Source: Phoronis australis
Taxonomy: Eukaryota > Phoronida > Phoronidae
Direction of reading: 5' to 3'
NCBI GenBank assembly: GCA_002633005.1
Contig: NMRA01000417.1
Coordinates: 198,158 to 262,157 of the forward strand
Length of the DNA: 64,000 bases
Part shown: positions 13,301-25,300 of the stretch, piece after piece
How positions within the stretch are numbered: position 1 is the stretch's first letter
Layout: each line of letters opens with the position of its first letter
Translations under genes and position numbers: made by a program
The notes under the pieces: generated by a model
The model's input: only the letters and a program-made list of their open reading frames with translations
Databases searched by the model: none
What the model was told of the DNA's origin: nothing

Positions 13301-16300
13301 TAAAAACTACTTCCTTTGTCACAGATAGAACGTTATGGTTCTTGCTTGATGTGTGGTCATTTCTTGCAGTTGTCCTGTAACTAACCTAATGCGTAGGTCA
13401 CACTTGCTTGTTTAACATACTTAACAAGGAATTTTCAAATTTTGCTCGAAACAATTGAGTGTTGTCTAGGGTTTCAGAGCATTGTTTTGTTTCAAAGAAC
13501 TAGATGGAAACTTCGTTTTTGAGACCTGTTAATAGGCTAAAAACAGATTTGATACCTTATAAGTAAAATGGTTCCTTCTGGAATATGCACAACCTTCACT
13601 TGCATACCATAGTTAGTGCTAGTGTGATGCAGTTCATAACACAGCTCATCCTAGCTAAGTTTTCATATTGCATCATATTACATGAAGTGAGTACAACCTG
13701 CAGCTAGTTTGTGTCTGTGTCTTGTCCATCTTGTATAACACTATTATTATTGGTAATTACTTCTGCCTTATGCCCTTATCTATCCCATGGCTACATACCA
13801 GTAATTGTACAATGGTAAGCTGGTGCCTTACTGACCTTCATTGATAATTAGGTTGGAAGTCATCAATAAACTCTATCCTGTCCCTAGTGTAAACCTATAA
13901 AATTATAGAGACTAGCTCACCTTGTTGAACAGTTGTAAAGTGTATTCCAGAAATTTCCAGACATTGTTTTAAACATTCAAAAGGTTCACACCCTGATATT
14001 GGACACTGCTGTTCTAAATCGAGAATGAATAAAAAACATTTGGTTTCCAAGAAATCAAGTTAGTGACCTATCAGTAAGGTTTTTATCTTGTCAGCATGTT
14101 GTCTGTTTATGCACTTGAGTTTGCCTAACACAACAGTTGCACAAGCATTTACGTTCTGCAAGTTAATGTTAACTGCATGCCTGGACTATTTGTTCAAGTC
14201 TAGTTGCAGCCTGTTATTGTCAAGAGACCCCATTGTTTGGCTATAACCAACCTGATTTATAGGACATATTGTTCACCTGGTCATACCTCTCACAACCTGA
14301 TGACCCCTGACCTCGTCCCAGTGGCAGTGTGATCTCGTCACACACCTATAGTCAAGATGGAGGTCGTCTTATGAGGAAGTATCCCATCAGTCAGGATGAA
14401 AGCCGCTCTGCAACTACTTCATAGGAACAGCAGCTCTTCAAATGTGGCGGCTAAAGTTAGTAGAGGGTGGGAGAAGGGGCTGGGAGGGGAGGGAGGAAGG
14501 CAAGGGCCAGGGAGAGAGTTGAGTTGATGTCACAGCATATTAGCCATGATTACAGGGCACATTTCGACAGGCAGATTGATGTCTGTCATTAGTTAATGAC
14601 TTATGAACAGTGGTGTTCAGGTGTGTGAAAAACACCACTCAGTTGTAGTGAGTGTGACAGGAACCTGGAGAGCATCTAAGTGATGTCATTTTAAAATTAC
14701 TGACATGTACTTGTCTGTAGGTGACCTGAGCTTTGTGGAAAACAAATTAAAGTGAATCTGTTGGAAATACTGATTATGTGTGTACAGTAATCAAGTGCTG
14801 CTTGCCTTTGTGTGGTGGTCAGTGTATTGTGGTTCTGGGGCTACCATAGTTTTGAGGTGGGAGGTGCAGATAGAGAGTTAGAATACTCACTTATTTAGGA
14901 GGTGGATTTGGAAAAAAGGGTGAAGTTGTAGATAGCTTCAAATGAAAGTTGAACTTTTGTAGTTTTGTTCCGGAAATGTCACCCTTTTGTAGTGGTTAAT
15001 CCCGTAAACTTGACACTTTCGTAGGTATTCTTGGACAACTGAATTTTTAACTTTTTAAGCCTGAAACAGTACAAGAAAAGGTGTCATTTTGTTAAGACTT
15101 TGTTCATCTTTTGCAAATTAGATTTTGATATAAATAATACTGAAAACCATTCTGTAGCTTTGTGTAGTTGGAAGACAGAACCTTTCGTAGAGTTTTGAAC
15201 ACCCAAAGTGAACCCTTTTTTAGTGAATTGAATCAAAAAAGGTATCCTTCTATAGGCAGTTTGTCTAAAAGCAGCCTTCCATGTGGAGCTGGTGGTTAAA
15301 AAGTGGCACATCCCTTACCCCTCTCCTATGAGAGTACCCTTGGTATTGTGGTCCTTGCATGACGGCCTATTGGGAACATCGCATTCAAACACATTGGGTG
15401 CGGTGGATATATCTACCTGTATATACACCTAACATAACTGTCACGGGAGATTACCTTATCACCTGTGGACGTTGTACTCCACCTAGTCTATGCAGTAACT
15501 GGCTGTTATCTACCAGTCATTTGTGCTTGTATGATTTAGAAAGGTGATCCAAAAATATGCTGCCTGATATCTTTTTGTAGTACAGGTATTCTGTGCTGGC
15601 CCCTTGTAATTTTTTTGTGTGATTACCCAGGGCAGAAATATAGGGTGTCCCGAGAACGTACACACTCCACAAATGCAAAATCTGTGTTGTTTTTTTTTTT
15701 ACTTAGCAACAAATTACTGGTTTAAGTTTTGGAACAGATAATCAGAAAAGGAATGAAGTCTATGAAAACAAAATAAATGCATTGTCTTTGCAAATACACC
15801 TACTTTCACAGACAGCAAAGTGTTATAATACATTAGGCCTAGGCACAGAATCTGATTCACAGGAACTGAATTTGAACTCCCGGTGTTGTATTTTTTGACA
15901 CCTTGCAGTAACAGATTATTCAGCATAATGTCAGAAGTTGAAATTCACCTTCCGTGGACCAGAATCTCCTCCTAGGCCTAATGCATGCTATTGTTTCATC
16001 TTGCTGTGAAAATGGGTTTGTAAGTCATCACAGGTCCTGTATGCATGGGTCTGGCAAAAAAATTTCAATTGTTTTAGGGAANCGAAGGTTTATGGTACAT
16101 TGTTACTGTAAACTCAAATAGTGAAGAATAATTAGTGCTTTCCCCTATTTAACCAGCCCAGCTTTTCTTGTTTGAAGAATTTATTTATTTTTGATCACCT
16201 TTTTATGAATTTAAAATGGTAATTTCGTTCCTAAGTCAATAAACAATGCCATTATTGTCATGTGTAAGTATGGATATCTTTTTGGATTAGTCGTGGATTT

Positions 16301-19300
16301 TGAGGACTATTCAGTTAGAGAAATACGGGACCCCTGTAAGTGAATGCTGGTATTACGAATTTTAGACACCCTGTATTCTTCGCTTAAAACAGTTTTTGGG
16401 TGCCTTGCAATTTTCATCAATCTTTCCCTGGCCAGGAATATTATGATGCTCTATGAAAAGACTAATATACCTTGTAGCAGTTTTACACCAGCATGTCTTG
16501 ATGCTGTGTGATGTGACTGGTGGGTCAGTCAAGCTGAACCCTTTATTCCACAAGATACTGCCTAATGGTGGATCTTGTGCAGCCATTAAGTAAAGTCTAC
16601 ACAAATATAACTAGATACCGTATTCGCCCTAATAAGCGCCCAGGGCGCTTAGAAAAATTCGCTTCAGGAAGGGGGCGCTTATTATACCGTACTATAGCCC
16701 AAAAGTGGTTAAAACCCGCTCTCTGAAACAAGTGAAATCGTAAGCTAGAATTCATCCGGCAAATTTACGCTGTGTGACATATCTGTAACCTATGACAGAG
16801 TTTCTACAAAATTGCAGTGCATTGCTATCAAACTTTGTCGTTAAATTAGTACAAGCATTTTTCAGAAAATCCTTGTGCAAAAACTTGCACTGATACATCG
16901 CTGCCTCGCGATCGCCGATATGTCAACTTGAATTCTTGAGTAAAAATATAGTTTTGACTCAACATATTACCTGCAGTCCTCCTTAAGTTTTCAAAATAGC
17001 GTCCCTAAGATTTTTAAGTTCCTGCGGAGTCGGGATTTCTGCGCAACACGAGAAAATTCTCTGCACGAACACACATGTTGTTATTTGTTTTGAAGTTCGT
17101 CTGCGCACAAAGATTTTTTCAGGACTGTTGGATCTTATTAATAAATTGAAGATGTTACTGTAGAATTTTAGAACTGTAGGGAAGGCAGTTAAATTACGAG
17201 CATCTGAAAGATGGAATGTTTTTATTTTTAGCAATTATTGTTGTCCATAAATTGAAGAATTTTTACAACAAATCTCATTTTGTTGATTTGTCCCTGGATT
17301 CAAATTAATTCATATTAATGCCGTCTTTTAGAAACTGATAGATGTATGATGCTAACTTAATATTCTCATGCCGGTGGTGCTTATTATCGCCTAGGTTTCC
17401 TGTCTCATTAACATATTGGAAAATTACCGTCTGTCAACCAGTCGCTACCAAGAATGGCATTACCAATTTTCTCTAATGCTTCCATTCCTTCAAATTGGTT
17501 TGTCCTATTGCTCATCCACATTTGGTATGCAGCGCATGAACCTTCAGCTGCATAAATTGTAGAATGGATAACAAGTTATCCTGCATATCAATTTCAAACA
17601 GTTTCTGTTCTATTTGAAACTAGTGACTTTCTCTTCAGTTTCAGCTTTTTATATTTCAAGATGTTTAAGGTAATCTTCAACCTTATTTAGTGGCCTCTAT
17701 TCTAACTCGTATATCAAAAAACTAAGCTTTGTCAACAAGTAAATGTATATATTTTCTGATAGAAAAAAGATTAGGGAATATGAAAAAACTGTTTGTATTA
17801 ATGTACCATTACTATTTTTACGTAAAACCCTTTTTTCAGTCAAAATTTTATTTTTAAGAAAGGTGTACACATTCGTAGCAAAATAACCCCTCGGTCGATC
17901 TTAATGAAACTTTTTTCAATGAAAACTTCACCAGGTACCTCAAAAAAGCTGTTAGGAATTTTCAATTAGTCTTTTTGTTTGGTTTCTATGACACATCAAC
18001 TCGCAAAATGTAAGGTATCTCTGTAAAAACGTAAGTCGCGTTCCTCTTTGTTACATTACGCAAAAAATAGGCCTTTATATGGAATATCCTAACAGCGTTT
18101 TTGAGACTAATGACTAAATATTAAATTTGTAAAGTTTCAGTGAAATCCACCTAGCCGTTTTCGAGAACTCGTGTTCCTAAGTTCAAAAAAAGTCTATTTT
18201 CCGAAGCCGAGAAAAAGCCAATTAAACTGGACAAGTGAAAATCTCAAAGTCTTTGGTTAATTATTCGGTGAAAACTTGTTTTCGGTACACATAACCTGTA
18301 CAAGCCTTATTTGTGTTCGCTATTTCAACATTCACTGGCAATGTCAACTGATTTTGCAGTGCATAATTAACTTAATTATCATTAAAACATACGGTTCCCA
18401 GCTAACTCTTACTGTTGTTTGCAACCTTTTGACCTACTTTATAATTAGGTCACAGTTCATTGTTATACACATAGCCTATACACATCACGTGCTGGGAGAC
18501 TGATACGAAACCAAGTAAGAAATGGATAATAAGAATTTAATCAGTGGTTAAAGCATGTTGTTAGCATGAGATCGAAACATTGAAATATCAATTTATTAAT
18601 TGAATGAAGGAATTAGGGTGAAGATTTTTATCTCTTTTCACAACTTGCTGTGTTCGTGACCACAGAGGCCTGAGGCAACGGTTCGTTCTCAACGCCAACA
18701 GTCGTATGCATGTAGACCCACAACTCCCTTAGGATCAAAACACGTTTTGTCTTGGGTTTCCCTGGCACCATTCTACCATTAGTACAGCTCGTTGACTCAA
18801 TGTTTTGGCGATTTTGTGAATAAAAGGACTGAGGGTATACGAAGCTGTTCTGTACCTGGTGGGAGATTCGATTTGATTGAAAGGCCTTTAACCTTTGACC
18901 TCGGATAGGTAGTAAACAAATATCCTCGAGGTGGTTATGTTAAATCTTTTTTCTCGCTGTGCAGTATATATTTTGTATTTGAAGTGCCCCGATAATGAAG
19001 ATAAGGTATTTTTCTAGACGCATGTGAAATATTGTAAAAATGGCCATGTTTTGTGAATAAGGTTTGAGATAACCTTAATTATTTGTATGCAGCAGATCTT
19101 GGAGAATATGGGAGATATCGTGTGTGTGTGTGTGTGTGCATGCGTGCATGGGTGCTTGTATTTGTGTGTGCATCTATATGTTAGGTAGGGCGTTATTACT
19201 TCCCTTCACAGCTTTTGTTGAATATTTGTTAGTTTTAAACTGCTTTTTTGTCCATCGTCAGTATACTAAATACCAGCTATTTGAGTTTCTAAACTGGAAG

Positions 19301-22300
19301 GTTGCCTCCCCTGTTTCATTCATTGGTTTGCCATCTTGTCTTTTTGTTCAAAAAAAACAAAAACCTCTTCAGTTAAGTTATGTAACTCTACAAATGAAAG
19401 AATGGTAACAAGAGAGCCTAGTCGGTCTCGTGCCTCGATAGATCTGATGGCTGGGGCTGAGTCCGATTATATCTTCACAAGTACTGTGCTGTTAGTTGTT
19501 CATGAATCTCCTAACTCGTAGGATAACTGTTCATTGGGGCTGGGACCTACAGTACTGAATCGTTTGTTTGCATTTCCCGTGCATATTACACACAGGGCAT
19601 GCGCGAATTTTTGAGGATGTGGACCTTTTACTAAAGAAAAAAACGAATATGGGGTTCGTTCAGGGCTATGAATTGTGCATACGCCATATCCTGCCTTTTT
19701 AGTGGACTTTTGTTTCGTTTTTCTCGGATTTTTTGTTTCTCTGAGGTGGACCTTTTTGCCCACTTTGCCATTGAGCCCCCGGAGCCCCCCCCCAGGTGCG
19801 CGCATGCCCGGAAGACGTCATCACAGGCACACCCACTTTAAAAATAAGGTGTAACCATGCAGTAGACCTGCTTAGAATCTCAGTTACCCACGGGAACTGA
19901 ATTTGAACCCCAGACGTTGAAGTGTGTACATTTTGGGACATACAATGTATCATTTTCCCGAGCAACCAGAAACTGGACTACTGCCTGTGTTTCATCAAGG
20001 CATTCCGAAACGGCCACAAAAGCACTCATACCAGGCACCTCGGGACCTCCCCTTTCTAAAAATTACTTCAAAGAATCCCCTTAATAAAATGAAGTATTCC
20101 TGAAAATGAATCATAATAAAAGGATTCGACCCAGCTATAGTTACTTCAGGCAGCTCCCAGCTACCCGTCTGAGTGCTCTCGGGGCCTAGATGCATTCTTA
20201 CTCTCCGTGAATGTTTGTTGGTTTGCTGGTTCACGGTTACTCAAATCCTGATGCCTGCATCCCCGGTATTACCCCCACCTATGGCGGACGTGGGGAGGTG
20301 GGGTTCAGTACAAATATGGTGACATCCAGAGAAGGGGGGGGGGGGCTGGGCGTGACAATAGCAAGGGGGTAGGTTGGCAAAGTCAAATTGGTTTGTGCCC
20401 CCCCCTGTTAATTCAGTGGCAAATTTGTGTCCCAACGCAAAAAAAAATCCTGATTAAAATTTGCTCTCAAAATGCAAAGTTTCAAGTTGGAATAGCAATA
20501 CTGCTGGGTGCAGCTAGGACCCTTGTACACTTTCAGATCTGCTGCTTGTTCATGGATATCCAATCTCATATGATCACTTCTGGGTGAAGCTGGGACACCA
20601 GTACCCCTTCAGATCTGCTACTTGTTCATGAATCATAATTTGTATGTAGGTCATAAACCATGAAGATCTGTGGTTGACCTCAAGTCTGGAAATGAGCTGG
20701 TGTAATGTTGTATACACTATACATGTTCCTTATCCTAATTATATATGACAGTGTGCACCTGCTCTGTATTAGTTAAGTTAACAGGCAGCTGAATGAAGGA
20801 AACATACCAACTGAGTGGGAGAAATGAACATGTAAATTGTAGAATGGTAACAGTTTGTACTGCACCCTGATGAGTAGAGGTGATATATGATGTCATGACA
20901 CTGTTAGATGTACATTGAGTGTCTTCTATAAGGTAACTATATAGTTTCTTAGATTCACAGCCTGGCCTACAAATCAACTGTTGCCAGTTTCTGCCTACTT
21001 AGCACCATGTTGTGTTTCAAGAAGTTCATCACTGCTAGCAATGTGTTGGAAGTTTGCATGATAACACATGATCAACTATTATGCTGGCTTTTTAATGAAT
21101 GAGGTTATGATGTTGTATTATCATATATTGTGGTGTTGAGGGGAAGGTGTTTATGGTGGTCTCAAGGGTGTCTGTACTGGGTTTTGTAGGCCAAGGCTGT
21201 AGGGGTCCTGAATTACTTGCTGATAGAATTGCTATGTTGTTGTGATCTATTTTTATTGCTAAAGTAGATATTCCATCGTGTCATCCTGTTTCATTATATA
21301 TTTTGGTGTCCTTGTTATCTACAGATAATAAAACACATCCGTGACATGAAAATGGTGATCCATTAGGAGCAAACATTATGAAAATGTTTGACTATTACTG
21401 GAAGTCAGTTTTGGTAAAACACTATTTATATGCCACTGGTGATATGGCTTTAGATTAGATGTGCACAGAGAGTTGGTGTGATGGAGGGTCAGTAGGCCAG
21501 GGTGTGGGGCTGGCATTGTCATTAATGTGTCTGTTTTTCAGACTTTATTGTTCTAGAACTCAGCTACAGACTGTTTTAAGTACTCATAGCTGATTGATAG
21601 GTTAATGTTAGTTCTTTATGTTTAATTTATTTCTTGCAGAACAAATATTTTGACAACTGAATGTAGGGTGATAATTATGATGGACAGTCATTTATTTTGA
21701 AAACCTAAAACTCAACAGGAAATTTTCTTTCTCTAATTGAGTTTTAGAATGAGGTTGCATTAAGTTAGCATTCATGGATTTTGGGGAAGAGAAAAAATGT
21801 TTGCGCAAAAGAGGCGATGTCATACTACCTATGAATAAGATATTTCATCTACGTGAGCTTGGCCAGAAACATTAGAGATGGTCATTTGGGACATTAACCA
21901 ACACAAACATGCATTATTGTACTGATATATTTTTTCATAAAAAATAAGTAGCGTACTTTTTCCAAATGAATTCGTAATAATTTTCATGCACCCCACACAT
22001 GCCATCATACCCATTCATACAGTGTATTCTGCTGCCTCTTACAGACCCCATATATAGACGTTTATGAACTTTTGCAGACATATTCCTATTATGAATAGGA
22101 TGGCTAGAGCGAATTTTCAGATGGATCGAACTTTCAGTGTGTCCCCTAGTGAGGACTTTATTTTTTAAGTTTGTCTCTGTGTCCCCAAGAGTGGTATGAT
22201 AAATTTTCATGGAATTGACCTCACGACAACACCTCGTTTTTGTATGGGTATAACTGCCACATATTTTGCACCACCTAGTGGCCATTTGATTGTTTTGCCT

Positions 22301-25300
22301 CTGCTTTTGGCATCTGCATCTCTATTCGCCAAACTGCTCTAAGAACCGGTATGAAAATTGGCAAATGTGTCCGTACTGAGAAGAGCAGGGTGGAGGATAA
22401 CTTCCGGGTGTAATGACCAGTGTGTTGTCCTGTTTTTTCAAATTTTTTGTTTATGGTTGTACTTCTTGAGCCCCTTGCAGGTTCTTTGTTAGTGTCCATT
22501 TTATTATTTTTGTCTTCTAAATGACTTGAAGAATTATGAAATGTGGCTGGTATGCTGAGGATAGCATTGCCAATTTGCTTTGGTCCCCCTGGAGGCTATC
22601 TGAAGTTTGCTAGCATTGCTTGTGTAGTGGCAATGTTTAAAATATTGATCATTCCTGGTACCGCACACTGTGGTGCATATTTAACACTCCACATTGCTGT
22701 TATGCTACAAGACAATATTTCGATAAAATGTTAGTACCTTTTGAAAATTGAAAAAATGTTAATTTTCACAATTACTTTTGTATGATATTGGTGAGATTTT
22801 GCTCTATTATGGATGACCACTACAAGAATTCTTTATTTTGAAGCCATGTGGTAAATATGACTATTGCATGTCAAGTTTTCCGTAAATAGTAATTACTCAG
22901 TGCAATCTAGAACTTCTCATTCTTTGCGTCTTCACACTACCGTAGAAAACTCTTATTATGGTAAATTTGCTAAACAAATTCTGCGACAACAGGATATTGT
23001 ATGTTAATTGAGTAATGCTAAAGAATCTCTGGGGTGTCTATGATGCCGAGTGCCGATTAGACACTGATATTTTTAGTTAATTTGCTAATCCTGTAGCACA
23101 AAGTAGACGCCTATAATGAAGATTGCATATGACAGACCATGCCTATTGTAAAGCATCATTGTTTAGATAAAATGATGTGATTGGAGATGATAACTGCTAT
23201 AATGCTTCATCACCTTAGAACACAATTTGGCTAAATATTGAGATAGTAAATTAGAATAATTTTTTACTTTATTTCTGTCCCAGTTTCTGGGGTCCACTTA
23301 TCGTTAGCCAACACATGGTGAAGTGCTGAGCATTCTATGCAGTAACTATTTGAAACTTCATTGACAAAGGCAATTTAAGCTGTTGGGTTTTCTTAAACTT
23401 CAAAAAAATGTTTTTCTTGGTTGTCTGCTATACTCATTGTGTTGTTTACCCATTGTTTCACAAACTCCAGATAGTGCTACTATCATCAAGATGATATTTC
23501 AGTGATTAATGCCAGATTGGTTAAAAGTCAAAAATTAAATCCTACAGGCTTTCTACTTTCTGAAACATTGTACTTTTACCAAGTTGAAATTTATAATTTT
23601 GTTGATAATTGGCTAAGTACACAGGCTTGTTGATAATATCCTGCATAACCTTAACACAAATCAAGTGGGTATGACAAGTCTGTAACTGGCTACACTTGGC
23701 AAGATCTGTGTGTTATTGTACATCTTGATTGTAGATTTAGTGATGCCCAGACATCTGGCTTGAAATTGTGTCCACTCTGGCTGGCTTTTAGTCAGCTGTG
23801 GTTTGCGTCATGTTAAGATTAGTACTACTCAAGCCCAGTAGGTGGGGCTGTTCTAGCCTCAAAAGTAATACATTTGTTGACCCAATGCTCAGATCATGGC
23901 CTTAGTAGACAGGTTGACTTAATATTGGCATGTGGTCCTTTTGATTTGATATAAAAAGTGGAGATTCAATGCATTGTATCATGAGCATCCTGTATTCTAA
24001 GGACTGAACAGCAGTAAAATGAGGTTATCATGTTCAGTTTTTAGTTTTGTTTTGTTTCTAGCTTAATACTTTTTGTTTCAAAATGTATTTGAATATATAA
24101 AAGCCACAAAGTATTAGCCAAAGTTGTGTGCAATACGAAGTCCTCTGAATGAGCTATAGATTTCCTCAGTTGCCTATTTCCTCAGGTCAAGGTTGTTTTA
24201 CTGACACAGAACACAAAATACACCATGTTTATCAGACACATAGAAGTTGCAAGACATGAAGCATGTGTTCAAACTTTTTGAAGTATCTATACTGCTTAAT
24301 TTGAATGTGTTGTACAGCTTTTATTTACAAATACTCTAGGAGTGTTCCCCATTGTTGTGACTTATTAGAGTCAGATACATAAATTATGTAAATGAGTAGG
24401 TGATACCTTGAAAGCGGATTAGTTGCAAAAGTGTTGCCTATATTATCGTTTTACAACCTTTGCAATAAAAATCCTCCAATCAAACTTTGGTTACTTGTAG
24501 CATAATATGTGTGTGGAGATGTACTGTTGATAAGGACAATCACAAGGCCTGGTGTGCTTTGCAATCCCCTATTGCATCTAGTAGTTGGGATGTGGTGCTT
24601 AAATTTAACCTTCATGGTCCCTAGTCCCAGCAGGTTGGTAGCCTCATCTAGCTGCAACAGCCAGCATACATCTCTTTGGCATTTGGCACCTCATTTCCTG
24701 CATACCATCTGACCTTTGCAATTCCATTTCCAGTGGCTCATCACCAGAATTCTTTAACGAACACCTTGACCTAGCAGTTTTTATCTGCTGGAAAGAATGC
24801 ATTTAACATAGTGTGTAAATTAACACCCAGTTAAGTTTTTCCTCCATGTTGTCGTGCTGCCACAAGTGTATACTTTGGTTTGTTTCACTGCTGCACCGTC
24901 TTGCTGACACCCTTGGCTGATCAGGAGTATTAGTAGGCAAGAAAATATTAGATTTAATCCAGTTTCTTAGGCAAGGCTTGACCTAGCATTCACTATGACC
25001 GCGTACACCACTCGGATTATTCGAATCAGCATTCAGGTAATGAGATGTGCAGGTTTTTTGGGATCATCTGAAATTAGACACTTTGAACTTAAATGGAGTC
25101 CATATTGTTCATAAACAGAAAGATGCAAAAAGCTTTGTGAATTTCTTTAAATCTTATGATTCTTGCCCAGAAGTACATTTCCAATTAAATTTCTTGTGTC
25201 TTAGCAAGCAGAGTCTGTATTAAGCTTTTTGTTTGTTGTCATATTTTGTCCTATCCTTCTGCTCATTACTAACAAATGGGTGGATCACAAACTGCATAAG

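Larger units (their letters stand above)
15641..16373. mobile_element. possible Tc1/mariner-like non-autonomous element
   Basis: TA then TAGGGTGTCCC at the left (15639-15651) and GACACCCTG then TA at the right (16365-16375) form inverted ends flanked by TA, as in Tc1/mariner elements, whose ends often read GGGTGTCCC. The roughly 730-bp interior has no transposase that I can recognise. A single N is at 16082. Confidence 0.45.

Noticed and set aside
14322-14430. Open, Ser-rich frame (GSVISSHTYSQDGGRL...) after a CCCAG acceptor
   Set aside because: Composition resembles the linker exons, but it ends in a stop with no in-phase donor before it and 34 open codons are not significant.
20105-20190. 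tRNA gene on the minus strand
   Set aside because: Box-like motifs are present but acceptor and anticodon stems do not pair; kept only as a possible SINE head.
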